64,000 nucleotides of DNA from Cupidesulfovibrio sp000226255 (GCF_003402415.2 NZ_AP036014.1:3286001-3350000), one strand, 5' to 3'; positions 23,195 through 31,863 are shown, numbered from the stretch's first letter. Notes: a model not told the origin generated them from the sequence alone. A program made the numbers and translations.

Positions 23195-24272
23195 CAACGT
23201 GGTGAGCCTGCACGTGGGCGGACAGATTCACGAAGGGTGGACGGATGTTTCCATCACCCTGGCCCTGGACAGGCTGTCCGGCGAGTACGACGTGCGCCTG
23301 ACCGATGAATGGGTGAGCGGGGGCAGCCGGGTGCGCCTGGGCGTGGCCGAGGGGACGCCGTGCGTGGTGCGCATCGACGGCGAAACCGTGGTCACCGGCT
23401 ACGTGGATGATGTCTCCACCGACTATGACGCCAGCCGCCGCGAGACGAGCATCACGGGGCGGGACAAGGCGGGCGACCTTGTGGACTGCTCGGCACCGGT
23501 GAAGGACTGGCAGGGGCGCAGCCTGTCCGCCATCGCGGCGGACCTGTGCGCGCCCTTCGGCATTTCTGTGCAGGCGCGCGCGACTGCGGCCTCTGCCGCG
23601 TTCCCCCGCTTTTCCACCAACCCCGGCGACACCGTGGCGGCAACCCTGGAGCGGCTGCTGCGCCAGCGCGGCCTGATGGCATGGTCCGACGGGCTTGGCG
23701 GGCTGGTCATCGGCACGGTGAGCGAGGGCAGCCCGGTGGCCACCATCATGCCGGGTGACACGGTGCTGTCCGGCCGTGGCGTGCGGAGCATGGCGGAACG
23801 ATTTTCGGACTACACCGCCGTGGCCCATGCCGATGGCGGGGCCGACCCTGACGACGGCGACGACGCGGAAACCATCACCAGCCCCAGCGGCAGCGCTACG
23901 GACCCCGGCGTCACCCGGCACCGCCCCCTGGTGCTGGTGGCGGAAACGCAGGGCGGCGGGCCTTCGCTGGCCAGCCGCGCCGCGCACGAGGCGAAGACGC
24001 GCGCCGCGCGGGGCAGGCAGGCCGTTTACACCCTGCCGGGGTGGCGCAACGCGCAGGGCGCGTTGTGGCGACCGGGGCAGACGGTGGAGCTTCGGGACGA
24101 TCTGGTGGAACTGTCCGGCCTGTGGGTGATTACCCAGGCGCAGTTCCGGCAGTCCTCGCGCGAGGGCACGGTGACGGAGCTGACGGTGATGCGCGCGGCG
24201 GCCTTCGCCGTGCTGGCAGAGCCGGAAAAGCCCAAGAAAAAACGCGGCTGGGACGCGGGAGACGACGACTGA
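23187..24272 (+). CDS. Baseplate hub protein, Mu P-like (gp44)
   Basis: This 361-residue protein has the gpP/gp44 pattern: VVSLHVGGQIHEGWTDVSIT, EYDVRLTDEW, then the gpD-like hub fold with RDKAGDLVDCSAP, LSAIAADLCAPFGI and LRQRGLMAWSDG. It ends in a Lys-rich tail. It forms the central hub that carries the spike. Its start overlaps the previous gene by 8 nt. Confidence 0.88.
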   Translation: MSSNVVSLHVGGQIHEGWTDVSITLALDRLSGEYDVRLTDEWVSGGSRVRLGVAEGTPCVVRIDGETVVTGYVDDVSTDYDASRRETSITGRDKAGDLVDCSAPVKDWQGRSLSAIAADLCAPFGISVQARATAASAAFPRFSTNPGDTVAATLERLLRQRGLMAWSDGLGGLVIGTVSEGSPVATIMPGDTVLSGRGVRSMAERFSDYTAVAHADGGADPDDGDDAETITSPSGSATDPGVTRHRPLVLVAETQGGGPSLASRAAHEAKTRAARGRQAVYTLPGWRNAQGALWRPGQTVELRDDLVELSGLWVITQAQFRQSSREGTVTELTVMRAAAFAVLAEPEKPKKKRGWDAGDDD

Positions 24273-24913
24273 TGAACCGCGACGACTTCAATCGGATGTC
24301 GGCCCCCCTGATCCAGCGGGTGCGCCTGATGGTGGCCCGCGCCGTGGTCCGCCTGGTGGACTCCTCGCGTCGTGTGCAGGCGGCCCAGGTGGGCCTGCTG
24401 AAGGGCGAGGCGCGCGACTCGGTGGAGATGTTCGAGCACTACGGGTTCACCTCGTGCCCGCTGCCGGGCATGGAGGCCGCCGTGATGTTCGTGGGCGGCG
24501 ACCGGTCTTCCGGCGTCATCGTGGCCGTGGGCGACCGCATGTTCCGCTTGCAGGGCCTGCAACCCGGCGAGGTTGCCCTGTACACCGACGAGGGGGATTC
24601 GCTGGTGTTCAAGCGGGGGCGCAACGTCGAGCTGACCACCCTGCACGCGCAGATCACCGCCGACGAGGACGTGGCCGTGGTCACCAAGCGGTACACCGTC
24701 GAGGCGTCAGAAAGCGTGGAATACGTGACGCCCAGCTTCACCGCGCGGGCCGCAGGGGGCGGCGTGTCTGCCGCCACCTTCGAGGGGTCCATGCACGTCA
24801 CGGGCGACGTGACCAGCGATGCGGACGTGCAGGCGGGCAGTGTTTCGCTGCGTGAACACGTACACCCCGAGAACGACGGCGGCGGCCCGACCGGGTCGCC
24901 CGTGGGAGGCTAG
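24272..24913 (+). CDS. Baseplate spike protein, Mu gp45-like
   Basis: ATG 24272 overlaps the hub stop (TGATG). The 213-residue protein has the gp45 pattern: an N-terminal helix (FNRMSAPLIQRVRLMVARAV), an OB-fold-like part with VEMFEHYGFTSCPLPGMEA and AVMFVGGDRSSGVIVAVGDR, then a repetitive beta region forming the spike. The C-terminus SLREHVHPENDGGGPTGSPV places a His pair where metal-binding tips of such spikes occur. Confidence 0.88.
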   Translation: MNRDDFNRMSAPLIQRVRLMVARAVVRLVDSSRRVQAAQVGLLKGEARDSVEMFEHYGFTSCPLPGMEAAVMFVGGDRSSGVIVAVGDRMFRLQGLQPGEVALYTDEGDSLVFKRGRNVELTTLHAQITADEDVAVVTKRYTVEASESVEYVTPSFTARAAGGGVSAATFEGSMHVTGDVTSDADVQAGSVSLREHVHPENDGGGPTGSPVGG

Positions 24914-25363
24914 ATGGCCGAAGACTACACCCTGGAAGCGCCGCTGGAGCGTGGCCTGCTGGCTGCCGACGGCGGCCTGCGCCGGGCCATCGTGATCAGC
25001 CTGTTCACCGACGCGCGGGCCGGGGCCGATGACGAATTGCCCGCCGGTTCGGCAGGGCTGAACGCCAGGCGGGGATGGTGGGGTGACATCGTATCCCCGG
25101 CGCAGGCCCCGACCGGCGCATCGTGGATCACCGGCAGCCGGTTGTGGCTGCTCTCGCGCGAGAAGCAGACGGCGGAAACGGCGCGCCGCGCACGCGGGTA
25201 CGCGGAAGAGGCCCTGCAATGGCTGATCGCTGGCGGGTGGGCGGCCACCGTCAGCGTTGACGCCAGTTGGGCTGCGGACGCCACCGGGGTGCTGGTGCTG
25301 ACCATCTCCATCACCCTGGCTGACGGCACCAGCGTTACCGAAATCTTCAGGAGGCCCCTGTGA
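24914..25363 (+). CDS. Baseplate protein, Mu gp46-like (GpW/Gp25-related)
   Basis: This 149-residue protein starts right after the spike stop. The pattern RRAIVISLFTDARAGADDEL, RRGWWGDIV, GSRLWLLSREKQTAETARRA and a C-terminal beta pair match Mu gp46. It is the baseplate wedge component equivalent to T4 gp25. The next gene overlaps its stop. Confidence 0.88.
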   Translation: MAEDYTLEAPLERGLLAADGGLRRAIVISLFTDARAGADDELPAGSAGLNARRGWWGDIVSPAQAPTGASWITGSRLWLLSREKQTAETARRARGYAEEALQWLIAGGWAATVSVDASWAADATGVLVLTISITLADGTSVTEIFRRPL

Positions 25364-26430
25364 GCTTCAACAGGCCGACGCTTGCCGCGCTGGTCGCGCG
25401 CATCGAAAGCGACATCGACACCCGCATGGAAGGGGCGGACGCCCGCCTGCCCGCCGCCGACGTGGCCGTGCTGGCGCGGGCCGTGGCCGGAACCCAGCAC
25501 GGACTTTACGGCTATCTCGACTATCTGGCCGCGCAGGTGGTGCCCGACACCGCCGACGAGGAACACCTGCTGCGCTGGGCCAACTGGTGGGGCGTGGCGC
25601 GCAAGGCGGCCGAGGCAGCCAGCGGCACCGTGACCTTCACCGGCATCTCCGGCACGCCGATCCCCGCCGGAACCCTGTTGCAGCGAACCGACGGCACGGA
25701 GTTCCAGACCATGGCCGACGTGGCCATTGCCAGCGGCAGCGCCGTAGCCCCGGTCGAGGCCGTGGTGGCGGGGACGGCGGGCAATACTGCGGCTGGCCTT
25801 GCGCTGCGGCTGACCACCACCATGTCCGGGGTGCAGTCCGCCGCAACCATCGGGGCTGCCGGGCTGGCTGGCGGCACGGAAGAGGAAACGGTGGAGGCGC
25901 TGCGCACCCGTTTGCGTGCCTACGTGCAGGAGCCGCCGCAGGGTGGTGCCACCAACGATTGGGTGACCTGGGCGTTGCAGGTTTCCGGCGTTACCCGCGC
26001 CTGGGCCTATCCCCGCTACGTGGGGCGCGGCACGGTGGGGCTGGCGTTCGTGTGCGACAACGCGTCTGACTCCATCATTCCCGACGTGGCCATGGTGGCC
26101 ACCGTGCAGGCGTACCTGGAGCATCCCGACCGCTGCCCGCCCGGCTGCGAACCGCTGGTGTTCGCCCCCACGCCCGCGCCGCTGGTCTTCCAGCTCGCGG
26201 ACCTCGCGCCCGCACAGGCCAGCGTGCGGCTGGCCATTGAGGCGGCACTGAAGGAACTGGTCCTGCGCGAGGCCGAGCCGGGCGGAACCCTGCTCATCAG
26301 CCACGTGCGCGAGGTCATTTCCACGGCGGCCGGGGAGTATGACCACGTGCTGCTGTACCCCACGGCCAACGTGGCGCACGCGGCAGGGGTCATCGCCACC
26401 TACGGCGGCACGACCTGGAGTGAAAGCTGA
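25360..26430 (+). CDS. Baseplate J-like wedge protein, Mu gp47-like
   Basis: The start is GTG 25360 with AGGAGG six nt upstream, overlapping the previous stop. The 356-residue protein begins FNRPTLAALVARIESDIDTR and has the baseplate-J core (GTVTFTGISGTPIPAGTLLQ, AVVAGTAGNTAAG, LRTRLRAYVQEPPQGGATND). It forms wedges with the gp46- and gp48-like proteins. Confidence 0.9.
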   Translation: MSFNRPTLAALVARIESDIDTRMEGADARLPAADVAVLARAVAGTQHGLYGYLDYLAAQVVPDTADEEHLLRWANWWGVARKAAEAASGTVTFTGISGTPIPAGTLLQRTDGTEFQTMADVAIASGSAVAPVEAVVAGTAGNTAAGLALRLTTTMSGVQSAATIGAAGLAGGTEEETVEALRTRLRAYVQEPPQGGATNDWVTWALQVSGVTRAWAYPRYVGRGTVGLAFVCDNASDSIIPDVAMVATVQAYLEHPDRCPPGCEPLVFAPTPAPLVFQLADLAPAQASVRLAIEAALKELVLREAEPGGTLLISHVREVISTAAGEYDHVLLYPTANVAHAAGVIATYGGTTWSES

Positions 26431-27038
26431 TGGCCAGCGCCGCCGAATACCTGATCCAGTTGCAGGCCCTGCTGCCTGTCGGCGACGCATGGCCGCGCGA
26501 ACCCGACGCCCTGGTGACGCGAACCCTGCGCGGCCTGGCCGAGGACATGGCCCGCGCGGACCGGCGGAGTGCCGACCTGTTCGAGGAAACCGACCCCCGC
26601 ACCGCGCTGGAACTGCTGGGCGAGTGGGAGACCTTCGCGGGCCTGCCCGACGTCTGCACCCAGGACACGGCCATCTCCCTGGGGGAACGGCGGCGCGCCC
26701 TGTGGTCCGCCCTGGTGCAGAAGTCCGGCCTGACGCTGTTGTTCTTTGAACGGCTGGCGACGCGGCTTGGCTACACCGTGACCATCGTGGGGCGGGGCCG
26801 TCCTTTCATCTGCGGGCGTTCCCGCTGCGGCCACCAGGTGGGCGGCGGACACGAGGAGCGGCTTGTCTGGCATGTGACCATCCACGGCCCCCGCGTCCAA
26901 CGCTTCCGGTGCGGCTCATCCAGCGCCGGTGACAGGCTGACGCGCATCGTGCGCGCCACCGACCTGGAATGCCTGCTGCGCCGCCTGAACCCTGCTCACC
27001 TGGAACTTGTCATCGCCTACGAGGAGGCATCCATATGA
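26430..27038 (+). CDS. DUF2313 tail protein, Mu gp48-like
   Basis: This 202-residue protein overlaps the previous gene by 1 nt. It has the YmfQ/DUF2313 pattern: YLIQLQALLPVGDAWPREPD, LEETDPRTALELLGEWE-like block and a C-terminal LLRRLNPAHLELVIAYEE. Four Cys cluster in the middle (ICGRSRCGHQ and later FRCGSS). It attaches the tail fibre to the baseplate in Mu-like phages. Confidence 0.88.
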   Translation: MASAAEYLIQLQALLPVGDAWPREPDALVTRTLRGLAEDMARADRRSADLFEETDPRTALELLGEWETFAGLPDVCTQDTAISLGERRRALWSALVQKSGLTLLFFERLATRLGYTVTIVGRGRPFICGRSRCGHQVGGGHEERLVWHVTIHGPRVQRFRCGSSSAGDRLTRIVRATDLECLLRRLNPAHLELVIAYEEASI

Positions 27039-28072
27039 AATACGTTCCCCCCATCGGGGCGACAGACCCGAACGCCCCCTACATCACCGAGAACCTGGCG
27101 GCCGGGATTGAGGGCAGTCCGGTGGCCGCCGAGGCCATCGAACACCCCATGCGTGAGATTCTGGCCGTCATCGCCGGGGCAGGGCTAACGCCGGACGAGG
27201 AGAACCTGGAGCAGCTGCTGGCGGCCATTGGCGTGCTGATTGCGGGCGCGGCTCCGGACATGGCCACCACCGTGGAAGCTGGCCTCGTGCGCTTGGCCAC
27301 GACGGCCGAGGCCATTGCAGGCGTCGGCGACATGGCCGTCACCCCTCCCGGCCTCGTTGCTGCCCTTGCCAATGCCCTGATGCCCGTGGGCACCATCATT
27401 GACGTGGCCGGGAAGGTGGCCCCCACGGGCTTCCTGAAATGCAACGGCGCGGCCGTCAGCCGCACCACCTATGCGAGCCTGTATGCCAAGCTGGTTACCG
27501 ACCTGGGGTTCAGCGCGCAGACCTTTACCGTGACCCTTGCCAGCCCTGCGGTCTGCACCAAGGCATCCCACGGGTTCACGGGGGGGGAGCGGCTGCGCCT
27601 GTCCACTACCGGGGCGCTGCCGACGGGCTTGTCCACCAGCGCCGACTACTTCGTCGAGGTGATCAACGCGAACACCTTCTACCTGCTGTCGGCCGAGGGC
27701 GGCAGCAGGGTGAACACCAGCGGAACCCAGTCCGGAACGCACAGCTATACCCAATCGCTGTACGGATTGGGGGACGGCGCGACCACCTTCAACGTGCCGG
27801 ACCTGCGCGGCGAGTTTCGGCGCGGCTGGGACGACGGCCGGGGGGTTGACGCCGGGCGAGGCGCGGGAACGTGGCAGGCTGACGAGTTCAAGCAGCACAA
27901 CCACAACGACGGGTTCAATGCCGACAACACCATGGGGGTCAAAACCGCAGACCTTGCGGGGAGCACGTACTCCATTATGGTGGACAACCCGGTCACCCCT
28001 TACGACATCCGTCGCGGCGGCTCTGAAACCCGTCCCCGCAACCGTGCGCTCCTGGCGTGCATCAAGTACTAG
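27035..28072 (+). CDS. Tail fibre protein with collar domain
   Basis: ATG 27035 has GAGGAGG upstream and overlaps the previous stop. The 345-residue protein has an N-terminal baseplate-binding part (PPIGATDPNAPYITENLAAG), a helical linker, a tail-collar domain (PVGTIIDVAGKVAPTGFLKC, then FNVPDLRGEFRRGWDDGRGV) and an His/Asn tip (QADEFKQHNHNDGF). A beta-sandwich insertion (residues ~165-240) splits the collar. It determines host recognition. Confidence 0.88.
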   Translation: MKYVPPIGATDPNAPYITENLAAGIEGSPVAAEAIEHPMREILAVIAGAGLTPDEENLEQLLAAIGVLIAGAAPDMATTVEAGLVRLATTAEAIAGVGDMAVTPPGLVAALANALMPVGTIIDVAGKVAPTGFLKCNGAAVSRTTYASLYAKLVTDLGFSAQTFTVTLASPAVCTKASHGFTGGERLRLSTTGALPTGLSTSADYFVEVINANTFYLLSAEGGSRVNTSGTQSGTHSYTQSLYGLGDGATTFNVPDLRGEFRRGWDDGRGVDAGRGAGTWQADEFKQHNHNDGFNADNTMGVKTADLAGSTYSIMVDNPVTPYDIRRGGSETRPRNRALLACIKY

Positions 28073-28083
28073 GAGGCCTACCC

Positions 28084-28776
28084 GTGGAAATCTTGCACTA
28101 TGACCGCGTGACGCGCGAACTTCTGGGGCAGGGCGTCGCCGACCCCGACCCGCTGACCGATGGAGCTTGGCTGATTCCGGCGCACGCCGTTGCCGCTGCG
28201 GACGCGCCCTTGCCGCCTACCCGTGATGGCTACGCCCGCGTGCTGAATGCCACGGGGGATGGCTGGGAGTACGTCGAAGACCACAGGGGCAAGGAGGGGT
28301 GGCTGCCAGGTGGCGCGCCGCATGTCGTGGTTGACCTGGGGCCGCTGCCTGAAGGCTGGAGCGAGGTAGAGCCCCCCCAGCCGCTGGCCAGTGTCGTTGC
28401 CGCCAAGCAGGGGCAGATCCGCGACGGGGCAGAGGCCGTGCTCGCGCCCATGAAGGCGGAGTACGGGCCGACGGAAATCGCATCCTGGGACCAGCAGTAC
28501 GAGGAAGCCAACGCCCTGGAGGGCAACCCCGACGCCCCCGCGCCGCTTGTGCGTGCCATCGCGGCCGCGCGGGGCATGGACGCCGCCGCGCTGGCCGCGC
28601 GCATCCGGGCCAACCGCGCCGCGTGGGTGTCCATCTCCGGCCACGTCGTCGGCCAGCGTCTGGCTTACCAGGATGCGCTGGACGCGGCCGCAGCCCTGTC
28701 TGACGAGGGCGAGGCCCGCGCGGCCATCGCGGCCATTGTCCCGGTCTACACGCTGCCGGAGGCCGCCAATGCCTAA
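28084..28776 (+). CDS. Tail fibre assembly protein, DUF4376-type
   Basis: The start is GTG 28084 with TAGGAGG ten nt upstream. The 230-residue protein has an N-terminal part with GDGWEYVEDHRGKEGW and a helical C-terminal part (AEAVLAPMKAEYGPTEIASW, WDQQYEEANAL) typical of phage fibre chaperones. It directly follows the fibre gene, as expected for its chaperone. Confidence 0.8.
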   Translation: MEILHYDRVTRELLGQGVADPDPLTDGAWLIPAHAVAAADAPLPPTRDGYARVLNATGDGWEYVEDHRGKEGWLPGGAPHVVVDLGPLPEGWSEVEPPQPLASVVAAKQGQIRDGAEAVLAPMKAEYGPTEIASWDQQYEEANALEGNPDAPAPLVRAIAAARGMDAAALAARIRANRAAWVSISGHVVGQRLAYQDALDAAAALSDEGEARAAIAAIVPVYTLPEAANA

Positions 28777-29023
28777 CGGATGCGGCGGCGCGGGAACGAT
28801 CAGCAGGGTCTGGCGGCGGGTGACCGGCAAACTGCCGCCCTGGGAACGGTGCTGCACGGAACATGATCTGGCCTATGAGCAGGGCGGCCCCGCCGAATGG
28901 CGCGCCTGGGCAGACGCCCTGCTGCGCGACTGCATGCTGGCCATGGGCTACCCCGTCCGTGCCTGGGCGTATTGGGCCGCCGTCCGGCTGTTCGGCGGCT
29001 CCCATTGGGGCACCACGGGCTAG
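28769..29023 (+). CDS. Small phage protein with phospholipase A2-like motif
   Basis: ATG 28769 overlaps the end of the previous gene. The 84-residue protein carries CCTEHDLAYEQGG at residues 26-38, matching the CCxxHDxxY active-site motif of phospholipases A2. It is followed by a helix with DALLRDCMLAMGYP and a hydrophobic C-terminal part. PLA2-like domains are known in some viral capsid proteins, and short proteins of this type occur near phage tail genes. Activity is unproven. Confidence 0.7.
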   Translation: MPNGCGGAGTISRVWRRVTGKLPPWERCCTEHDLAYEQGGPAEWRAWADALLRDCMLAMGYPVRAWAYWAAVRLFGGSHWGTTG

Positions 29024-29085
29024 TCCCGCAACTGCCCGGCGCGCCGGGCCTGCTCTCCGACAATCAAATAGGGCGAGAAAGGAAA

Positions 29086-29126
29086 TGCCCGGTCGCATCC
29101 GCCAAGCATGACGACGCGACCGGGCA
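29086..29126 (+). other. Perfect 11-bp stem-loop upstream of com
   Basis: TGCCCGGTCGC (29086-29096) pairs with GCGACCGGGCA (29116-29126) around a 19-nt loop. No T-run follows, so it is not a standard terminator. A second hairpin with GGGGGCG/CGCCCCC follows near 29147-29165. Confidence 0.5.
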
Positions 29127-29301
29127 CGAAGCCGAGAGGAACAGGCGGGGGCGTTGAGCGCCCCCACTGCCCCGGCGCTACCACGCCGGAACACGGCCCC
29201 CGACGGGTTGCCACCCGCCGGTTCGCTCCGCTGCTCCTTGGCCCTGATCAGGGGTGCCGAGGTTGTAGCAGACGCCAGTGGCCGCCACCACCAAGCACGA
29301 C

Positions 29302-29487
29302 ATGACGGGACACACGCAACGGGAAGTGCGCTGCGGCAACTGCCGCCGCCTGCTGGCCAAGGGAGAGGCCATCGACCTCACCATCAAATGCCCGCGCTGC
29401 GGGACGCTAAACCATGTGAGGGGCACGACCCCCGGCACGGAAGGCCAGCGAGCCTCAAGAGAGACCTCGCATGGACCGACCGATTGA
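29302..29487 (+). CDS. com: Com-like zinc-finger translational activator
   Basis: ATG 29302 gives 61 residues, the usual Com size; a GTG at 29278 would add 8. Four Cys (C11xxC14 and C30xxC33) form a zinc finger, and KCPRCGTLNHVRG is the Com pattern. In Mu, Com binds the mom mRNA and opens a hairpin over the mom start. Here the gene behind it, overlapping by 17 nt, is a methyltransferase instead of mom. Confidence 0.82.
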   Translation: MTGHTQREVRCGNCRRLLAKGEAIDLTIKCPRCGTLNHVRGTTPGTEGQRASRETSHGPTD

Positions 29488-30220
29488 ACGCATTGGCGAT
29501 GTGGCCACCATCATCCAGGGCGACGCCCTGACCGTGCTCCGGGAACTGCCCGGAGAATCCGTGGACGCTGTGATCACCGACCCGCCGTACTCCAGCGGGG
29601 GGATGACCCTGACGGCCAGGCAGGCCGACCCGGCGGTCAAGTACCAGACCAGCGGCACAAAGCGCAGCTACCCGGCCATGCTGGGTGACAACAAGGACCA
29701 GCGCAGCTTCACCACGTGGGCCACTCTGTGGTTGACCGAGTGCTGGCGCATGGCGCGCGACGGCGCGCCGCTGTTGGTCTTCACCGACTGGCGGCAACTG
29801 CCGTCCACCACCGACGCGGTACAGGCCGCAGGATGGCTGTGGCGAGGGCTGGTGGTCTGGCACAAGCCGTCCGCCCGCCCGATGCTCGGTGAGTTCCGGC
29901 GCGATGCCGAGTTCATGGTGTACGCCGTGAAGCGCAAGGCCAACCCGGCCACGCGGAACTGCCTGCCTGGCGTGCTGCGGCATAGCGTGAACCCTGCCGA
30001 AAAGGTCCACCTGACCGGCAAGCCCGTGGCCCTGCTGCACGACCTGCTGGCCGTGACGCAGCCCGGCGGACTCGTGCTCGACCCGTTCACCGGGGGCGGC
30101 ACCACCGGCGTGGCCTGCATGGCCACCGGCCGCCGCTTCCTCGGCATTGAACTGTCCCCCGAGTACCACCGCATCGCTACCGACCGGATGCGGGCCGCCC
30201 ACGCCGAGGCGGCGAGCTAA
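29471..30220 (+). CDS. Prophage DNA N6-adenine methyltransferase (beta-type order)
   Basis: ATG 29471 gives 249 residues. Motif IV (VITDPPYSSGG) comes before the AdoMet-binding motif (LDPFTGGGTTG), an order found in beta-class amino-methyltransferases, and DPPY favours adenine N6 methylation. It should protect phage DNA from host restriction. It overlaps com in the way mom does in Mu, and a short stem (29448-29452 with 29466-29470) lies right before its ATG. Confidence 0.88.
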   Translation: MDRPIERIGDVATIIQGDALTVLRELPGESVDAVITDPPYSSGGMTLTARQADPAVKYQTSGTKRSYPAMLGDNKDQRSFTTWATLWLTECWRMARDGAPLLVFTDWRQLPSTTDAVQAAGWLWRGLVVWHKPSARPMLGEFRRDAEFMVYAVKRKANPATRNCLPGVLRHSVNPAEKVHLTGKPVALLHDLLAVTQPGGLVLDPFTGGGTTGVACMATGRRFLGIELSPEYHRIATDRMRAAHAEAAS

Positions 30221-30236
30221 CCCTCAAACCAACGAA

Positions 30237-30265
30237 GAGCGCCCGGCCGAAACCGGGCGCTCTTG
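30237..30265 (+). terminator. Terminator after the methyltransferase gene
   Basis: GAGCGCCCGG (30237-30246) pairs with CCGGGCGCTC (30253-30262), followed by TTGAATTT. Confidence 0.75.
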
Positions 30266-30267
30266 AA

Positions 30268-30345
30268 TTTCATTCCGTATTATGAAACGACCAAGGCCAC
30301 TACGTTATATCGCAGGAGGCGGCGCGCTTTTCGCGGCGCGCTTCA
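30268..30345. mobile_element. Predicted right end of the Mu-like prophage
   Basis: Read on the minus strand from 30345, the sequence begins TGAAGCGCGCCGCGAAAAGC, very like the right terminus of phage Mu as I remember it (TGAAGCGGCGCACGAAAAAC). Further inside is GTCGTTTCATAATACG, resembling a MuA-binding site. Transposable phages end in TG...CA, so the boundary is placed after the CA at 30344-30345. The left end is outside the window, so no target duplication can be checked. Confidence 0.6.
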
Positions 30346-30951
30346 CCCTGTTGGGTGCGGCTTCTACGAAGACAGTCGTGCGCTGTTGTGAACGCTCGAT
30401 TTCGTTATGTCTCCGACGGGCAAGGGGCCATTGAGCGATGGCCCCTTGCATCCCCGCGCTCCAGGGGGGCTGCGCCTCCCCTGGACCCCCAACGCATCTT
30501 GCACCGCATTCCTTCCGCCGCCAGCTTCCCTGCGGCGCTGGCGCGCCTCGGGCGATCTAGCGACGGGAATGCGATGTGCGCGCGGCTCTCGTTGCAGTGG
30601 TGAAGGTCTGGGGCGTGCGTGTATCAACAATTGGCTTGCGCGGCGTCCCTTCGGCGGCAGCTTCCCTCCGGCGCAGGGCGCCTTCGGGCTATCTGCCGCC
30701 GGTGACGCCAATGCGCGCGGTGCTCCCGGAGTGCGGACGCAGGTCCGGGTCGTGCCTTGCCCGAAAGATTGGTCTGCGGTGCACCCGCGACGCCGGAGCT
30801 TCCGCCGTCGCAAGGCCTCCGGCGGCGATCTCCGGCTTCGGGCGCACTCCGCACGAAAGGTGGTCGTTGGATGGGGCGGGGGCAAGGCAAAGCGCAGTTG
30901 AGCGGCTGGATATTCACCCGCTCCAACCGCCCCCGGAGGAAAGACAGCGCC
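30346..30951. other. Gene-free gap with hairpins and diverged ~137-bp tandem repeats
   Basis: No convincing gene is seen in this gap. A perfect 12-bp hairpin lies at 30420-30449 and a second (CCAGGGG/CCCCTGG) at 30461-30484. Between about 30510 and 30850 a unit of ~137 bp recurs, with AGCTTCCC at 30523, 30659 and (as AGCTTCCG) 30797, and ATTGG at 30630 and 30768. Confidence 0.5.
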
Positions 30952-31863
30952 CTACCCCCAGCCGGTAAGCGCCCGCGCCACCTCGCGGCCATCGGAGCGG
31001 CGGGTGAGGATGTGCACGAAGCGGGAGGTTCCCGGCGCTGGCGCATCAGCGGCCGCGGGCAGGCACTGCGCCTCCACCGTGTCGCCGTACACCGTCTCGG
31101 CCCGGAAGTGCATGTCCAGCCACGCCGGGCGGGACGATTCCTGCACTTCGGCGGGCACGCCTTCCAGCGCCCAGTCCAGGTAGCGCACATTGTTCACGTG
31201 CCGGTTGCGGTCCATGTCGGCCTGGCGCACCACGAAGGATACGGAAGAGAGCGGCGTTGCGCCGTCTTCGGGGGCGGGTGGCCGCCGGTCGCCCAGCAGC
31301 CCGCCATCCAGCGCCAGCGGCGGATTTTCCGGCAGCAGGGCCGCCACCGTGGGCGGGATGCGCTCCGGCCGCCGGGTGTTCAGGTTAATGACCACCCAGA
31401 ACGAAACCCCACGCGCCACCACCGCGCCGTCCCCGCCCAACATCAGGTAGTCGCGCCGAAATTGCAGCCGCTCCACCCCGCACGGCCAAGTGCGCACCGT
31501 CACGGTCTCCCCTTCCGCCGGGGCGCGCTCCATCTGCACCACCAGCCGGGCCAGCACCCAGGCCAGCCCCTGCTCGTGCAGTGCGGCCAGCGACAGCCCC
31601 AGCCTGTCCGCATGCACCCCGGCCGCTTCCTGCAAATAGTCACAGATGATCTGGGGCGAGACGGTGCCCTCCGGCCCCACCTCGTACCCGCGCACCCGAA
31701 AGGTTTCGTGATGCACGCGCAGGTCGGCGGGTGTGGACGCATCCGATGAACCGAAGATCGTCGCGGCGTCGGGCGCGGCATGCAAACCGGGAGCGCCGGG
31801 CATGTCAGATGCTGTGGATGCAGCGGCGGCGGGGCCTGCGGGGAAATCGTGGCGGCGGGTCAT
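30952..31863 (-). CDS. Acyl-ACP thioesterase (FatA-type, double hotdog)
   Basis: ATG 31863 is chosen because GGAG lies 7 nt upstream; the 303-residue protein has a ~45-residue Ala/Pro-rich, probably disordered N-terminus. The first hotdog domain covers HHETFRVRGYEVGPEGTVSP to FWVVINLNTRRPERIP. The second starts with the FatA signature VRQADMDRNRHVNNVRYLDW. It releases free fatty acids from acyl-ACP in the cytosol. The gene stands alone between the prophage and a divergent regulator gene. Confidence 0.85.
   Translation of the reverse strand: MTRRHDFPAGPAAAASTASDMPGAPGLHAAPDAATIFGSSDASTPADLRVHHETFRVRGYEVGPEGTVSPQIICDYLQEAAGVHADRLGLSLAALHEQGLAWVLARLVVQMERAPAEGETVTVRTWPCGVERLQFRRDYLMLGGDGAVVARGVSFWVVINLNTRRPERIPPTVAALLPENPPLALDGGLLGDRRPPAPEDGATPLSSVSFVVRQADMDRNRHVNNVRYLDWALEGVPAEVQESSRPAWLDMHFRAETVYGDTVEAQCLPAAADAPAPGTSRFVHILTRRSDGREVARALTGWG

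Noticed and set aside
30357..30968. Several long open frames on both strands in the gap after the prophage
   Set aside because: They are Arg/Pro/Ala-rich, overlap each other in all frames, lack ribosome-binding sites and coincide with tandem repeats, as expected for shadows in G+C-rich DNA.
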